A stretch of 64,000 bases of DNA from Syntrophaceae bacterium UBA2280 (GCA_002347685.1 DDWS01000046.1:126817-190816); one strand, 5' to 3'; positions 34,046-43,361 are shown, counted from the stretch's first letter. Translations and numbers: made by a program. Notes: a model not told the origin generated them from the sequence alone.

Positions 34046-34843
34046 CTACGCTGCCCAGCGGTAAAACGCGACGCCCAGAACCAGAATGCCCAGTCCGAAA
34101 CGGTAAATTACAAAAGGCAGGAACGTGCGCGTCTGAACATAGCGCAGTAAAAATCCGATGGCGGCAAGCCCCGAAACACAGGCCACTGCGACACCGGTAA
34201 GAAATCCCGCATCGATCATCTCCGGGTTGGCCATCAGAACCGGAGCCTTGACTGCCGCCGCACCCAGAATGATCGGGGCGGAAAGCAAAAAGGAGAAGCG
34301 CGCCGCGCCTTCCCGAGTCATCCCTAAAGCCAGCGCCATCGTCATCGTTACGCCGGATCGCGACACACCGGGAATGATCGCCATCGCCTGGGAAAGACCG
34401 ATGAGAAAACTGGTCTTGAGCGAGATATGCTGAAGATCAATTTGCTTTTTGCCCCTGCGGTCAACGATATAAAGAATAACGCCCATGAGAATCAGCATGC
34501 AGGCGATTAAAACCGGATTACGGAAAACCGTCTCAACAATATCCTCCAGCATGAATCCGATGAAAGCCCCGGGTATGGTCGCCAAAACCAGATACCAGAA
34601 GAGCTTCCCTTCCCTTTCTTTCGGCTTCGTGAAGCCTTTGGACAATAAAACCAGCCAGTCCTTCCAGAAATAAATCACCACGGCGATCAGTGTGCCGACA
34701 TGCAAAGCGATATCGAAGGTCAGTCCATGGTCCACCCACTTCATGAGCCACGGCACTAAAATCAGGTGCGCGGAACTCGATATCGGGAGAAACTCGCCCA
34801 ACCCCTGTACCAGTCCTAAAACAATTGCGTGCAGAATGTCCAT
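34046..34843 (-). CDS. uppP: Undecaprenyl-diphosphatase
   Basis: A 265-residue membrane phosphatase that recycles undecaprenyl diphosphate for peptidoglycan and glycan synthesis. The family motifs are intact: GLVQGLGEFLPISSSAHL (about 9-26) and the catalytic PGVSRSG near residue 158. The gene converges with the antiporter (6 bases between stops) and diverges from the aldehyde dehydrogenase. No oddities. Confidence 0.95.
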   Translation of the reverse strand: MDILHAIVLGLVQGLGEFLPISSSAHLILVPWLMKWVDHGLTFDIALHVGTLIAVVIYFWKDWLVLLSKGFTKPKEREGKLFWYLVLATIPGAFIGFMLEDIVETVFRNPVLIACMLILMGVILYIVDRRGKKQIDLQHISLKTSFLIGLSQAMAIIPGVSRSGVTMTMALALGMTREGAARFSFLLSAPIILGAAAVKAPVLMANPEMIDAGFLTGVAVACVSGLAAIGFLLRYVQTRTFLPFVIYRFGLGILVLGVAFYRWAA

Positions 34844-34969
34844 TATATCTCTTTCCTTGTCTAATGATTTACGATGGTCGAGTAGCCTTACATGATAAAT
34901 CCGTTTTTGTCCACTTCACTCGATCAATTCATCATCATTTCGTAATGATATAGGATACCGGCGATCTTC

Positions 34970-34998
34970 TTGACACCCTGACGTCTAACGCTTATACT
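34970..34998 (+). promoter_or_regulatory. Strong sigma70-type promoter of the aldehyde dehydrogenase operon
   Basis: TTGACA (34970-34975), 17-base spacer, TATACT (34993-34998). The start would be about 35 bases before the GTG codon at 35042. Probably serves the run of genes from 35.0 to 39.9 kb. Confidence 0.78.
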
Positions 34999-35041
34999 AA
35001 AAGCGCTTGTCATTGCTTTCTTCATTCCCGGAGGACGGATC

Positions 35042-36430
35042 GTGGAACAAAATGCTTTTATGTCTTTGTACCAACAGCAGAAGGAATTTTTCCATTCCGG
35101 AAAGACACGCGACATCGCATTTCGCATCGCCGCACTCAAAACACTCAAGGATCTGATCCATACTCACGAAAAGGAAATTCTGTCCGCCGTTTATGACGAT
35201 CTGCACAAAGAGGAAACAGATGCTTACGCCACGGAAATCTCCGGTGTCTATAATGAAATCAAAGTGGCGATTTCCAATGTCCGCGACTGGTCGGCGCGTG
35301 AAAAAGTATCCACACCCTTTTACATGCTGCCTGCAAAAAGTTACATCTACAAAGAGCCCTACGGGGTGACGCTGATTATCGCGCCCTGGAATTATCCTTT
35401 TTTGCTGATTATGATGCCGCTCATCGGCGCGATTGCAGCGGGAAACACCGCCATTGTCAAGCCCTCGGAGGTGTCGGTGCATACGGCAGCGGTTCTTGAA
35501 AAAATAATCAACAGCGCCTTTCCCATGGAATATATCCATGTCGTATCCGGCGTAGTCACGGAAACTCAGGCGCTTCTGGATCTGCCGGTGGATTATATTT
35601 TCTTTACCGGCTCTGTGCCTGTCGGCAAAGTGGTGATGGCCGCGGCGGCGAAGCACCTGACGCCTGTCACGTTGGAACTGGGGGGCAAAAGTCCTGCCAT
35701 TGTGCATGAGAGCGCAAATCTTAAAACATCCGCCAGCCGCATCTGTTGGGGAAAGTTTCAAAATGCCGGGCAAACCTGCATCGCACCGGATTATGTTCTG
35801 GTGCATGAATCTGTGAAGGACGCCTTTATCGATGAAGTCATCAAGGTGATCCTGAAGTTTTACGGAGAGGACGCCTCGGCCCATGCCCGCTATTGCCGGA
35901 TCATCAATGACCGTCACTTCCAGCGCTTGCGTGCGCTCATGGATCCGCACAAGATCGTTTACGGCGGGAAAACAAATGCAGGCAACCGCTATATCGAACC
36001 CACTGTGCTTTATCCAGTTCACTGGGATGATCCGATCATGCAAGATGAAATCTTCGGCCCGCTACTGCCCGTGATTCCCTATGCCGACCTGGATGAAACC
36101 ATCCGGAAAATCAACGAACGCCCTAAACCGCTTTCGTTGTATATGTTTGTCAATGACAAGGTCGTGCGCAGAAGAATCATCCATGAAATCTCGTTCGGCG
36201 GCGGCGCGGTGAATAACACGATCGTTCACATTGTCAATCACCTGCTGCCATTCGGCGGTGTCGGATCAAGCGGGATCGGTCAATACCACGGGAAATACAG
36301 CTTCGACACTTTCTCTCACAAAAAAAGCATTCTGCAAAGCTGCAGCCGGACCGACCCGGTGGACATCGTCCAGCCACACAAGGGCAGGCTTTTTAAGTTT
36401 ACGTTAAAACTGATGAGATATTTCTCCTAA
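35042..36430 (+). CDS. Aldehyde dehydrogenase, fatty-aldehyde type
   Basis: A 462-residue NAD(P)-dependent aldehyde dehydrogenase of the class-3/fatty-aldehyde group (AldH/YwdH-like), shorter than the 490-residue main family. Key segments are IIAPWNYPF, FTGSVPVGK (cofactor site), ELGGKSP (general-base Glu) and NAGQTCIAPD with the catalytic Cys. GTG start with GGAGG upstream. A basic, partly hydrophobic tail (GRLFKFTLKLMRYF) could bind the membrane. It leads an apparent operon with sppA-like and ABC genes. Substrate not determinable. Confidence 0.88.
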   Translation: MEQNAFMSLYQQQKEFFHSGKTRDIAFRIAALKTLKDLIHTHEKEILSAVYDDLHKEETDAYATEISGVYNEIKVAISNVRDWSAREKVSTPFYMLPAKSYIYKEPYGVTLIIAPWNYPFLLIMMPLIGAIAAGNTAIVKPSEVSVHTAAVLEKIINSAFPMEYIHVVSGVVTETQALLDLPVDYIFFTGSVPVGKVVMAAAAKHLTPVTLELGGKSPAIVHESANLKTSASRICWGKFQNAGQTCIAPDYVLVHESVKDAFIDEVIKVILKFYGEDASAHARYCRIINDRHFQRLRALMDPHKIVYGGKTNAGNRYIEPTVLYPVHWDDPIMQDEIFGPLLPVIPYADLDETIRKINERPKPLSLYMFVNDKVVRRRIIHEISFGGGAVNNTIVHIVNHLLPFGGVGSSGIGQYHGKYSFDTFSHKKSILQSCSRTDPVDIVQPHKGRLFKFTLKLMRYFS

Positions 36431-36447
36431 ACAGAAAGGACCCTTCC

Positions 36448-37431
36448 ATGAAAAAGACCATTGTGTTTTTGGCTGTCTTTGCAATTCTGCTTTTGAGCGC
36501 CTGCTCAGCTCCCCGGCTCAACCTTTTTGATACGACGCCCCGGGCTCTCCAGGAATACACCCTCGAAGGAACGGGCAAGGAAAAGATATTGCTGCTCTCC
36601 GTCAACGGGTTGATTTCCGACACACCGAAAAGAGGCATGTTCGGCACATCTCCCAGTCTCGTCGAACAAATCTCCGTCCAGCTCAACAAGGCAAAAACCG
36701 ACCCGCAGATCAAAGCCGTGTTACTGAAAGTCAACTCCTCAGGCGGCACCATTACCGCAAGCGATATCCTTTATCAGGAATTGACGCTGTACAAATCCAA
36801 AAGCGGCAGCAAAATTGCCGTCATCATGATGGATGTCGCCGCCTCCGGGGCCTATTACCTGTCTTTGCCTGCGGACATGATCATGGCGCATCCCACCACA
36901 ATCACCGGTTCTGTCGGTGTGATTCTGCTTCGGCCGAAAGTCAATACGCTGATGGAAAAAGTGGGCGCCAGTGTTGAAATCACCAAATTTGGAAGCCATA
37001 AAGACATGGGATCACCCTTTCGCCCGAGTACAGATGACGAGCGGAAACTGATCCAGAAAACCGTGGACACGATGGGTAAACGCTTTATCGATCTTGTTGC
37101 CAAACATCGTCAACTCGACGAGGCATCGCTCAAGGAAGTATCCACGGCCCGGGTTTTCGTGGCGGATGAGGCGTTGCAGCTTCGGCTCATCGATAAAATC
37201 GGCTACATTTCAGACGCGGTCAAAAACACCAGGGAACTGGCCGGCCTGAGCGCGGATGCGCGCGTCGTGGTATATCGACGCAAGGATATGCCGGAGGAAA
37301 ACTATTACCGGGTATCCACATCGAGCGCCGAAGCCGTCAATCTTTCATTGATCAACATCACACTGCCGGACATCTTCACAACCGGCGCCGGCTATTATTA
37401 TCTCTGGCCCGGATCCTTGAACTTCGAATAA
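36448..37431 (+). CDS. SppA-like S49 serine peptidase, lipoprotein
   Basis: A 327-residue membrane-bound peptidase that degrades cleaved signal peptides or other envelope peptides. The N-terminus is a lipoprotein signal with lipobox LLSAC (C19). The S49 Ser-Lys dyad is S133 (AASGAYY) and K185 (GSHKDMGSP); the 52-residue spacing equals that of Bacillus SppA. GSVGVI is conserved. One S49 domain only, so the short form. Lipid anchoring of an SppA-like enzyme is less usual than a transmembrane anchor. It is 17 bases behind the aldehyde dehydrogenase gene. Confidence 0.87.
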   Translation: MKKTIVFLAVFAILLLSACSAPRLNLFDTTPRALQEYTLEGTGKEKILLLSVNGLISDTPKRGMFGTSPSLVEQISVQLNKAKTDPQIKAVLLKVNSSGGTITASDILYQELTLYKSKSGSKIAVIMMDVAASGAYYLSLPADMIMAHPTTITGSVGVILLRPKVNTLMEKVGASVEITKFGSHKDMGSPFRPSTDDERKLIQKTVDTMGKRFIDLVAKHRQLDEASLKEVSTARVFVADEALQLRLIDKIGYISDAVKNTRELAGLSADARVVVYRRKDMPEENYYRVSTSSAEAVNLSLINITLPDIFTTGAGYYYLWPGSLNFE

Positions 37432-37454
37432 CCTGAAAACGGCGATCGGCTGCT

Positions 37455-38432
37455 ATGGCAATAATTGAAACGCGCTCTCTGACCAAAACATTCGGTAAAA
37501 TTCAAGCCGTCTGCGGAATTGATCTGGATATTGAAAAAGGCGAAATCTTCGGCCTGCTGGGCCCCAACGGCGCCGGCAAGACCACAACCATCGGGATGCT
37601 TTGCACCATCGTGCGCCCGACCTCCGGCAGCGGCACCATTGCGGGCTTTGATATCGCAAAACAGCCGACACAGGTCCGGCGCAAGGTCGGCATCGTTTTT
37701 CAGGACCCGACACTCGACACCATCCTGACCGGACGCGAAAATCTTCAGCTCCATGCCCGTCTCTACGGGTTACCACCCGTCCTGCGAAAGCAATGGATCG
37801 ACGAAATGCTTGAGCTCGTTGACCTTACAAAGCGCGCCGACGACCTGACCCGAACCTATTCCGGCGGCATGAAACGCAGGCTGGAACTGGCTCGCGGCCT
37901 GCTGCACCGCCCTGCTGTTTTATTTCTGGATGAACCGACGCTGGGACTCGACCCGCAGACCCGTGCGCGCACATGGGAATACATTCGCAAGATGGCGCGC
38001 AAGGAAGAAACCACCGTGGTCCTCACTACGCACTACATGGAGGAGGCCCAGCAAATGTGCGACCGCATCGGGATCATCGACACAGGCCGGATCATCGCGC
38101 TCGATACCCCGGAAAACATGATCGACTCGATGGGAGGAGATATCGTCGCCCTGCGCGCGCCATCACCGCCGCTCGACATAATCCGCCTGCTGCCGTATGT
38201 CTCCGGGGTAAAAACCACGGACGGGTTATTTGAAATTACCATGAAATCCGCGCATCTGCATCTTGCTGAAATTCTGTCTTTGATTCCGGATGTCGCAAGC
38301 GTCGAGATGAGAAAACCCACACTCAACGATGTCTTCATTAAGCTCACCGGCCGCGATATCCGTCAGGACGCCGTTGAAAACGGTGAAGGGTGGGTGGAAA
38401 CCGTCGCACGCTACCGCCAGAGAGGAAAGTGA
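37455..38432 (+). CDS. ABC transporter ATP-binding protein (DrrA/CcmA-like exporter)
   Basis: A 325-residue ATPase: Walker A GPNGAGKTTT, Q-loop FQDPTLD, signature YSGGMKRRLELA, Walker B LFLDEPTLGLDP and H-loop TTHYMEEAQ. A C-terminal domain of about 100 residues follows, as in DrrA-type drug or lipid exporters. The membrane partner begins 4 bases after its stop. Cargo unknown. Confidence 0.92.
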   Translation: MAIIETRSLTKTFGKIQAVCGIDLDIEKGEIFGLLGPNGAGKTTTIGMLCTIVRPTSGSGTIAGFDIAKQPTQVRRKVGIVFQDPTLDTILTGRENLQLHARLYGLPPVLRKQWIDEMLELVDLTKRADDLTRTYSGGMKRRLELARGLLHRPAVLFLDEPTLGLDPQTRARTWEYIRKMARKEETTVVLTTHYMEEAQQMCDRIGIIDTGRIIALDTPENMIDSMGGDIVALRAPSPPLDIIRLLPYVSGVKTTDGLFEITMKSAHLHLAEILSLIPDVASVEMRKPTLNDVFIKLTGRDIRQDAVENGEGWVETVARYRQRGK

Positions 38433-38436
38433 TTCG

Positions 38437-39201
38437 ATGATTTCCGATTTGATCCGAAGAGAATTGATGGGGATTTCCGCCGTCTGGTGGCGGGAGTTCA
38501 AAGTCTTCTGGCGGGAGAAAAGCAGAATCGTTTCCAGCGTCGTCGCGCCCTTGATGTGGCTTTTTTTATTCGGCAGCGGTATCGGGGCATCCATGATGGT
38601 CGGCAACGTCAATTATCGGGACTACATTTATCCGGGTGTGTTGACCATGTCGGTTATTTTCGGGTCTGTTTTTTTTGGGCTGTATATCATCTGGGACCGG
38701 AAACTCGACGTGCTCAAAGCCGTCCTGGTGGCGCCTGTATCCCGCATCAGTATCTTTTTCGGTAAAGTGATCGGCGGCTGCACCGATGTTTTGCTGCAGG
38801 TGACGATTCTTTTTGTCTTTAGCTTTCTTTTTCCCTCGGTGAATCCATGGGGGATACCGCAGGCCTTATTGCTTCTGCTCGTCACCTCGATTGCCCTTGT
38901 GTCCCTGGGACTGGCGCTGGGCTCTCTGATGGAGAGCCTGGAGGGATTTCAGGTGATCTCGGCGTTTCTGATCTTCCCTCTGTTCTTTTTATCGGGAGCG
39001 CTTTTCCCCGTGGACGAACGCCTGCCTGCCTGGCTTTCAGGACTGGTCAAACTCAACCCGCTTAGCTACACGGTGGACGGCGTCCGAGGCGCGCTTCTGG
39101 GGATCAGTGTTCACCCTTTTTACGTCAACCTCGGAATCATCGGACTTTTCGCGTCGGTCATGCTGGTTTTGGGAAGCATACTCTTCAGCCGTATGAAATA
39201 G
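38437..39201 (+). CDS. ABC-2 type transporter permease
   Basis: A 254-residue permease with six predicted helices and the ABC-2 signature near the C-terminus (PLFFLSGALFPVDERLPAWL, then LNPLSYTVDG). ATG at 38437 is used since GAGAGGAAAG lies just upstream and it avoids a long overlap with the ATPase gene. Pairs with the preceding ATPase to form an exporter of the DrrAB kind. Confidence 0.9.
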   Translation: MISDLIRRELMGISAVWWREFKVFWREKSRIVSSVVAPLMWLFLFGSGIGASMMVGNVNYRDYIYPGVLTMSVIFGSVFFGLYIIWDRKLDVLKAVLVAPVSRISIFFGKVIGGCTDVLLQVTILFVFSFLFPSVNPWGIPQALLLLLVTSIALVSLGLALGSLMESLEGFQVISAFLIFPLFFLSGALFPVDERLPAWLSGLVKLNPLSYTVDGVRGALLGISVHPFYVNLGIIGLFASVMLVLGSILFSRMK

Positions 39202-39231
39202 CCACGACTACAATGAGCAAAGGAAACAGCT

Positions 39232-39939
39232 ATGAAAGATCATGGAATGAAGTCTCTTGTTTTTTTCATTTTATTCTTTATCTGCACGCCCGCGCAGGCC
39301 TGGCATGATCATACCCATGTAATGGTTGCCAAAGTCGCGGGCATGGCCTCCTGGTATAATGCCGCCGGCCCTGATCTTGCCAAAATCAAGGCGCGTAACA
39401 TTGAATCCTATAATCACTGGTTCAACAATAATGCTGAAGTGGAAGTGACCGTGAAAATGGTCTTCGATCAGATCGGACGTTACAATCAAAGAAGGATAAC
39501 GGATGCGGAAGGTCATCTCTACGGTGCGATCCTCGCTTCGCTTCGCGCCTACGATAAGACGGCGCGAGCCGGAAAATACGCCGAGTATCACCTGGCCTAC
39601 TGCGCTCATTATATCGCCGATCTATCCCAGCCCCTGCACAACATTCCTCACGATGATTTCAACAAGGCCTTTCACCACGCCGCCGACGGCATTGTAGAGT
39701 CAACAATTTGGGACGAATCGCATAAGATCATGGAACATATGTACGACATCAAACTGGACCGGAACCATTTCGAAGCGGACCTCGCCCGGGAAATCGCGCG
39801 GATTGCCAATATCAGCCGAAAACTGGGGTACAAAATGCGCGCCCAAAAAAGAAACATCACCAGACAGGAAGCGTATATTCAACTCGGCCACAGCGCCTCG
39901 CTTTTAAAAGCTGTCTTGGTGCACTATCAAAAACCATAA
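39232..39939 (+). CDS. Secreted zinc-dependent phospholipase C / S1-P1 nuclease-like protein
   Basis: A 235-residue exported protein. After a signal peptide ending AQA, the mature protein begins with Trp (W24-H-D-H), as in zinc phospholipase C and P1 nuclease where the N-terminal Trp is a metal ligand. The HYIADLSQPLH motif (H-x3-D-x3-P-x-H) and several more His/Asp residues (AFHHAAD, WDESHK) complete a trinuclear zinc site by analogy. Start could be M1 or M6. It is 31 bases after the ABC permease and may act on phospholipid or nucleic acid outside the cytoplasm. Confidence 0.8.
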   Translation: MKDHGMKSLVFFILFFICTPAQAWHDHTHVMVAKVAGMASWYNAAGPDLAKIKARNIESYNHWFNNNAEVEVTVKMVFDQIGRYNQRRITDAEGHLYGAILASLRAYDKTARAGKYAEYHLAYCAHYIADLSQPLHNIPHDDFNKAFHHAADGIVESTIWDESHKIMEHMYDIKLDRNHFEADLAREIARIANISRKLGYKMRAQKRNITRQEAYIQLGHSASLLKAVLVHYQKP

Positions 39940-40040
39940 AAACCCTGTCCTGAACGGATGCTTAATTGACAAATTTCCGGAATTATGCGCATGGAAATTT
40001 AAAGTTTAACACATGACTTCAGGGGAGGTATATTTTCAGT

Positions 40041-41285
40041 ATGGAAAGTTTGAAGGATCTGCAGTCTCGTTATGAATCCCTCAAAGGGATGGGTTTGAAA
40101 TTGAATATTGAGCGCGGCCAGCCCGGAGACGAAAATTTCAATCTCTCAAATCCTCTTTTGGGCATTGTGAGTGAAAATGACGTCATGACCCAAAGCGGTT
40201 TCGATATCCGCAATTATCCCGGGGGCGTTTTAGGCCTGCCCGAAGCGCGCGAGCTTTTTTCTTCCATTCTCGGCGCAAAACCGGAAGAGACCCTTGTCGG
40301 CAACAACGCCAGTCTGCTGATCCTCTCCAAGGTCCTGATGTGGGCGCTGCTTCGGGGTGTGGTCGGAAGCCCTTCACCCTGGTGTACAATCGACAAACCG
40401 AAAATGATCGTCACCGTGCCCGGATACGACCGGCATTTCCTGCTGCTGGCCGAAATGGGCTTTGAAATGATTCAGGTTCCAATGACCCCGAACGGTCCGG
40501 ATATGGATGAAATTGAAAAAGTTTCCGGTGCGGATGCGTCCGTAAAGGGAATCCTCTTTGTTCCCACCTATTCCAATCCCACCGGGGATACGGTATCCGA
40601 CGAGACGGTCAAAAGGCTCGCCGCCATGAAGACAGCCGCGCCTGATTTCACCATTTTCGCCGACGACGCCTACGTTGTCCATCACCTGGCTGAGAATCCC
40701 CGAAAACCAAAAAATCTGCTGCGTGCCTGCGAAGAGGCTGGAAATCCCAACAGGGTTTATCTGTTCAGCTCTACCTCCAAAATCACATTTGCCAGCGCGG
40801 GTCTCGGTTTCATGGCCACCAGCAAGGACAACCTCGCATATATTTCAAAGTTTTTCGGCACCATGTTTATCGGCCCCAATAAGGCCGAACAGCTCCGCCA
40901 CGTGAAATTTTTGAAAGCTTTCCCAGGCGGTGTGGCTGGCCTGATGAAAGAACACGCCAAACTGCTCAAACCAAAATTCGACATATCGCAAAAAGTTCTG
41001 GAAAGAGAACTGGGCGGCACATCCCTGGCCTCCTGGAGCAAACCGGATGGCGGCTATTTTATCAGCCTCGACACAACAAAACCGGTCGCGAAGCGCGCGG
41101 TGGCGCTGTGCAAAGATGCGGGCGTTGCGATTACACCTGCCGGCGCGACGTTTCCCCTCGGCAAAGACCCCCGGGACGCCAATATCCGGATTTCACCGAC
41201 ACGTCCGCAGGTGGCCGAACTGGAAAAAGCCATTGAGATCCTGGCGGTGTGCGTCAAACTGGCTTCCCTGGAATATGGCTCATAG
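40041..41285 (+). CDS. PLP-dependent aspartate aminotransferase, class Ic type
   Basis: A 414-residue fold-type I aminotransferase of the 'Asp_aminotransf' (MocR-related, class Ic) group. Motifs: NYPGGVLGLPEARELF, the PTYSNPTGDTVS turn, FADDAY with the pyridine-N Asp, and SSTSKITFASAG with the PLP lysine; Arg in NIRISPTRP binds the carboxylate. AGGGGAGG lies in the leader. Likely converts aspartate and 2-oxoglutarate to oxaloacetate and glutamate; specificity is by family. Confidence 0.87.
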   Translation: MESLKDLQSRYESLKGMGLKLNIERGQPGDENFNLSNPLLGIVSENDVMTQSGFDIRNYPGGVLGLPEARELFSSILGAKPEETLVGNNASLLILSKVLMWALLRGVVGSPSPWCTIDKPKMIVTVPGYDRHFLLLAEMGFEMIQVPMTPNGPDMDEIEKVSGADASVKGILFVPTYSNPTGDTVSDETVKRLAAMKTAAPDFTIFADDAYVVHHLAENPRKPKNLLRACEEAGNPNRVYLFSSTSKITFASAGLGFMATSKDNLAYISKFFGTMFIGPNKAEQLRHVKFLKAFPGGVAGLMKEHAKLLKPKFDISQKVLERELGGTSLASWSKPDGGYFISLDTTKPVAKRAVALCKDAGVAITPAGATFPLGKDPRDANIRISPTRPQVAELEKAIEILAVCVKLASLEYGS

Positions 41286-41345
41286 TAAAGAAGCCGTGGA
41301 TGGTGGATGGTGGATAGGGAATGGGAAATAGCTCATAGCTCATAG
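41286..41345. repeat. Short tandem repeats GTGGATG (x3) and GCTCATA (x2)
   Basis: Directly after the aminotransferase stop: three tandem copies of the 7-mer GTGGAT(G/A) at 41296-41316 and two of GCTCATA at 41331-41344. No coding meaning seen; probably slippage or remnant repetitive DNA. Confidence 0.7.
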
Positions 41346-41349
41346 TCAG

Positions 41350-41379
41350 CCCGGCGGTTTTCAACGGTCCGGGTTTTTT
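41350..41379 (+). terminator. Probable intrinsic terminator after the aminotransferase gene
   Basis: CCCGG (41350-41354) and CCGGG (41369-41373) form a short GC stem followed by six T's. Confidence 0.55.
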
Positions 41380-41514
41380 CAATTATCAACCTTCCTTCGT
41401 TCACCGATGTAACATGGTTTGCAAGAGCGAGGTTTGTGGAATTTTTCTCAGCTTCAGTTTGCTCCTGGCATATTTCCATGCTTTGCTAAGACTTTCAACA
41501 CTTTGCATAAGCTT

Positions 41515-41541
41515 TAAGATTTTTTATAGAAATGCCGATGT
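41515..41541 (+). promoter_or_regulatory. Sigma28 (FliA)-type promoter of the chemoreceptor gene
   Basis: TAAGATTT, exactly 11 bases, GCCGATGT: 6/8 and 6/8 matches to the sigma28 consensus TAAAGTTT-N11-GCCGATAA. Located about 100 bases before a chemoreceptor gene, the expected target class. Confidence 0.68.
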
Positions 41542-41570
41542 CATGTGATAGGGGCTATATACAACCGTTG

Positions 41571-41597
41571 ATTCGGCAGTCATGTTGTCTGCCGAAT
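41571..41597 (+). other. Leader hairpin before the chemoreceptor gene
   Basis: A perfect 9-bp stem, ATTCGGCAG (41571-41579) and CTGCCGAAT (41589-41597), in the untranslated leader downstream of the sigma28-like promoter. No T run follows. Could stabilise the message or bind a protein. Confidence 0.5.
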
Positions 41598-41639
41598 ATC
41601 TGAACTTTATGCCAGCAAGAAAGGAATGGGAAATAAAAA

Positions 41640-43310
41640 ATGCAGAATATGACATTGCGGGCAAAAATGCTTGCGGGGTTTGGCTGTGTGGCCATCATTG
41701 TCTTGCTAGTCGGTATCGTGGGATATTACGGGACGGTCAATGGCGCGAACGCCGTCAACGAAATCGGCACCGCACGTCTCCCCGGCATTGAAAACATGAT
41801 GATCATCAGCGAGGCGCAGACGGCGATTAACAGCGCCGAAATCGTGCTGATGAGCAAGGACATGAGTGTATATGAAGGCATAATCATTAATCCTAATACC
41901 CGTGAGCCTGTTTATGATAAAATTACGTCCAGCTGGAAACGCATAGATGATGCGTGGGCGGTTTATGCGTCGCTGCCAAAAACGCCCGAAGAAGCTCAGC
42001 TTTGGGATCAATTTGCCCCGGCCTGGGAAAGTTGGAAAAATGATCATAAAAAGTTTATCGGCTTGAGCCTGGAATATGAGAGAAGCATACAGGATCCGGC
42101 CGTTTATGCCCTTATGTGGGATCAAGCGATCGCCAGTGGCGTGTCATTTGCGGCAGCCCGAAAGATCCTCAACCAGATTGTCGATATTAATCGAACTGTC
42201 GCATCCGACGTCGTGAAATCAACCACAACAACGGCAACGTTTCTGGAAATATTTAATCTGGTCTTTGCCATTGCTGGTATCCTGATCGCCTTGGTTATGG
42301 GATTTTTCCTTGCAAATTACATTACAAAACCCATTAATCGGGTGGTCACAGGGCTGACAGAAGGAGCCAGCCAGGTTGCTTCAGCCGCTTCTGAAGTATC
42401 TTCTGCCAGTCAGTCCCTGGCGGAAGGAGCATCCGAACAGGCGGCATCCCTGGAGGAAACCTCCTCGTCTATGGAAGAAATGTCGTCCATGACCAGGCAG
42501 AATGCCGATAACGCGCAAAGAGCCAATGACATGATGACAAAAGAAGCGGGTCCCAATTTCAAACTGATTGAAGAACGCATGGATATCATGAAAAAGGCGA
42601 TGCAGGCATCCGTTACGGCAAGCGCAGAAACATCGAAAGTCATCAAAACCATCGATGAAATCGCGTTTCAGACCAATCTTCTCGCCCTCAATGCCGCAGT
42701 GGAAGCAGCGCGTGCAGGCGAAGCCGGCGCGGGCTTTGCCGTGGTGGCCGACGAGGTGAGAAACCTTGCCATGAAGGCGACCAATGCTGCCAAGAACACG
42801 CAGGGGCTTATATCAAACTCGTCCGACCGGATTAAAGAAGCCACGATCGTATATGATCAGATATCCGAAGCGATGCAAAAGAACGGGCAGATTGCCGGAA
42901 AGGTTACAGAGCTGATCGGACAGATCGCCATGGCCTCTCAGGAACAGGCCAAGGGCATCTCGGAAGTGGGCACCGCCATCAGCGGAATGAACGGCGTCAC
43001 CCAGCAGACAGCAGCCAACGCCGAAGAATCGGCAAGTGCCTCTGAAGAGCTCAATGCCCAGGCGGAACAAATGAAAAGTTACGTGGCAGACTTAAGTGCC
43101 GTTGTGGGCGGGACATCGTCCGGTCAGTCTAATCAACCGGGTGAGCCTGAAGGCTACAGTCCAAAGGCATCCGGAACGCAACTGAAGCTCAAAGCTCTGA
43201 AAACCATTGCCGCCCCTCAGAAACAGTCGCGAGCGACATTTGCCAGGGCGAAGTCAGTAGACCCGAAACAGGTTATTCCCATGGAAAAGGGGGATTTCAA
43301 GGATTTCTGA
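41640..43310 (+). CDS. Methyl-accepting chemotaxis protein
   Basis: A 556-residue chemoreceptor. TM1 lies at about 9-31, a roughly 170-residue four-helix-bundle periplasmic sensor follows, and TM2 at about 205-227. The cytoplasmic signalling domain carries the hairpin-tip sequence EIAFQTNLLALNAAVEAARAGEAGAGFAVVADEVR, here cited by its parts IAFQTNLLALNAA and GAGFAVVADEVRNLA. Only a short ITKPINRVVTGL segment links TM2 to the coiled coil, so a full HAMP domain is not evident. The C-terminus is a basic, disordered tail without the NWETF-type CheR tether. Expression probably from the sigma28-like promoter, implying motility genes elsewhere. Confidence 0.9.
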   Translation: MQNMTLRAKMLAGFGCVAIIVLLVGIVGYYGTVNGANAVNEIGTARLPGIENMMIISEAQTAINSAEIVLMSKDMSVYEGIIINPNTREPVYDKITSSWKRIDDAWAVYASLPKTPEEAQLWDQFAPAWESWKNDHKKFIGLSLEYERSIQDPAVYALMWDQAIASGVSFAAARKILNQIVDINRTVASDVVKSTTTTATFLEIFNLVFAIAGILIALVMGFFLANYITKPINRVVTGLTEGASQVASAASEVSSASQSLAEGASEQAASLEETSSSMEEMSSMTRQNADNAQRANDMMTKEAGPNFKLIEERMDIMKKAMQASVTASAETSKVIKTIDEIAFQTNLLALNAAVEAARAGEAGAGFAVVADEVRNLAMKATNAAKNTQGLISNSSDRIKEATIVYDQISEAMQKNGQIAGKVTELIGQIAMASQEQAKGISEVGTAISGMNGVTQQTAANAEESASASEELNAQAEQMKSYVADLSAVVGGTSSGQSNQPGEPEGYSPKASGTQLKLKALKTIAAPQKQSRATFARAKSVDPKQVIPMEKGDFKDF

Positions 43311-43317
43311 TGCATTT

Positions 43318-43361
43318 TTTTCATGCCCCGGTTTATTGTGCGATAAACCGGGGCATGAAAA
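43318..43361. other. Long perfect hairpin after the chemoreceptor gene
   Basis: A 15-bp perfect stem (43322-43336 with 43343-43357, loop TGTGCG) extended by TTTT/AAAA to about 19 bp. The T run is on the wrong side for a standard intrinsic terminator in either direction. It lies between the chemoreceptor gene and the convergent CNNM/CorC-type gene. Confidence 0.7.

Noticed and set aside
41286..41345. Tandem repeats as a CRISPR remnant
   Set aside because: Units are 7 bases with no spacers and no cas genes nearby.
43318..43361. Hairpin as an intrinsic terminator
   Set aside because: No T run follows the stem in either direction.
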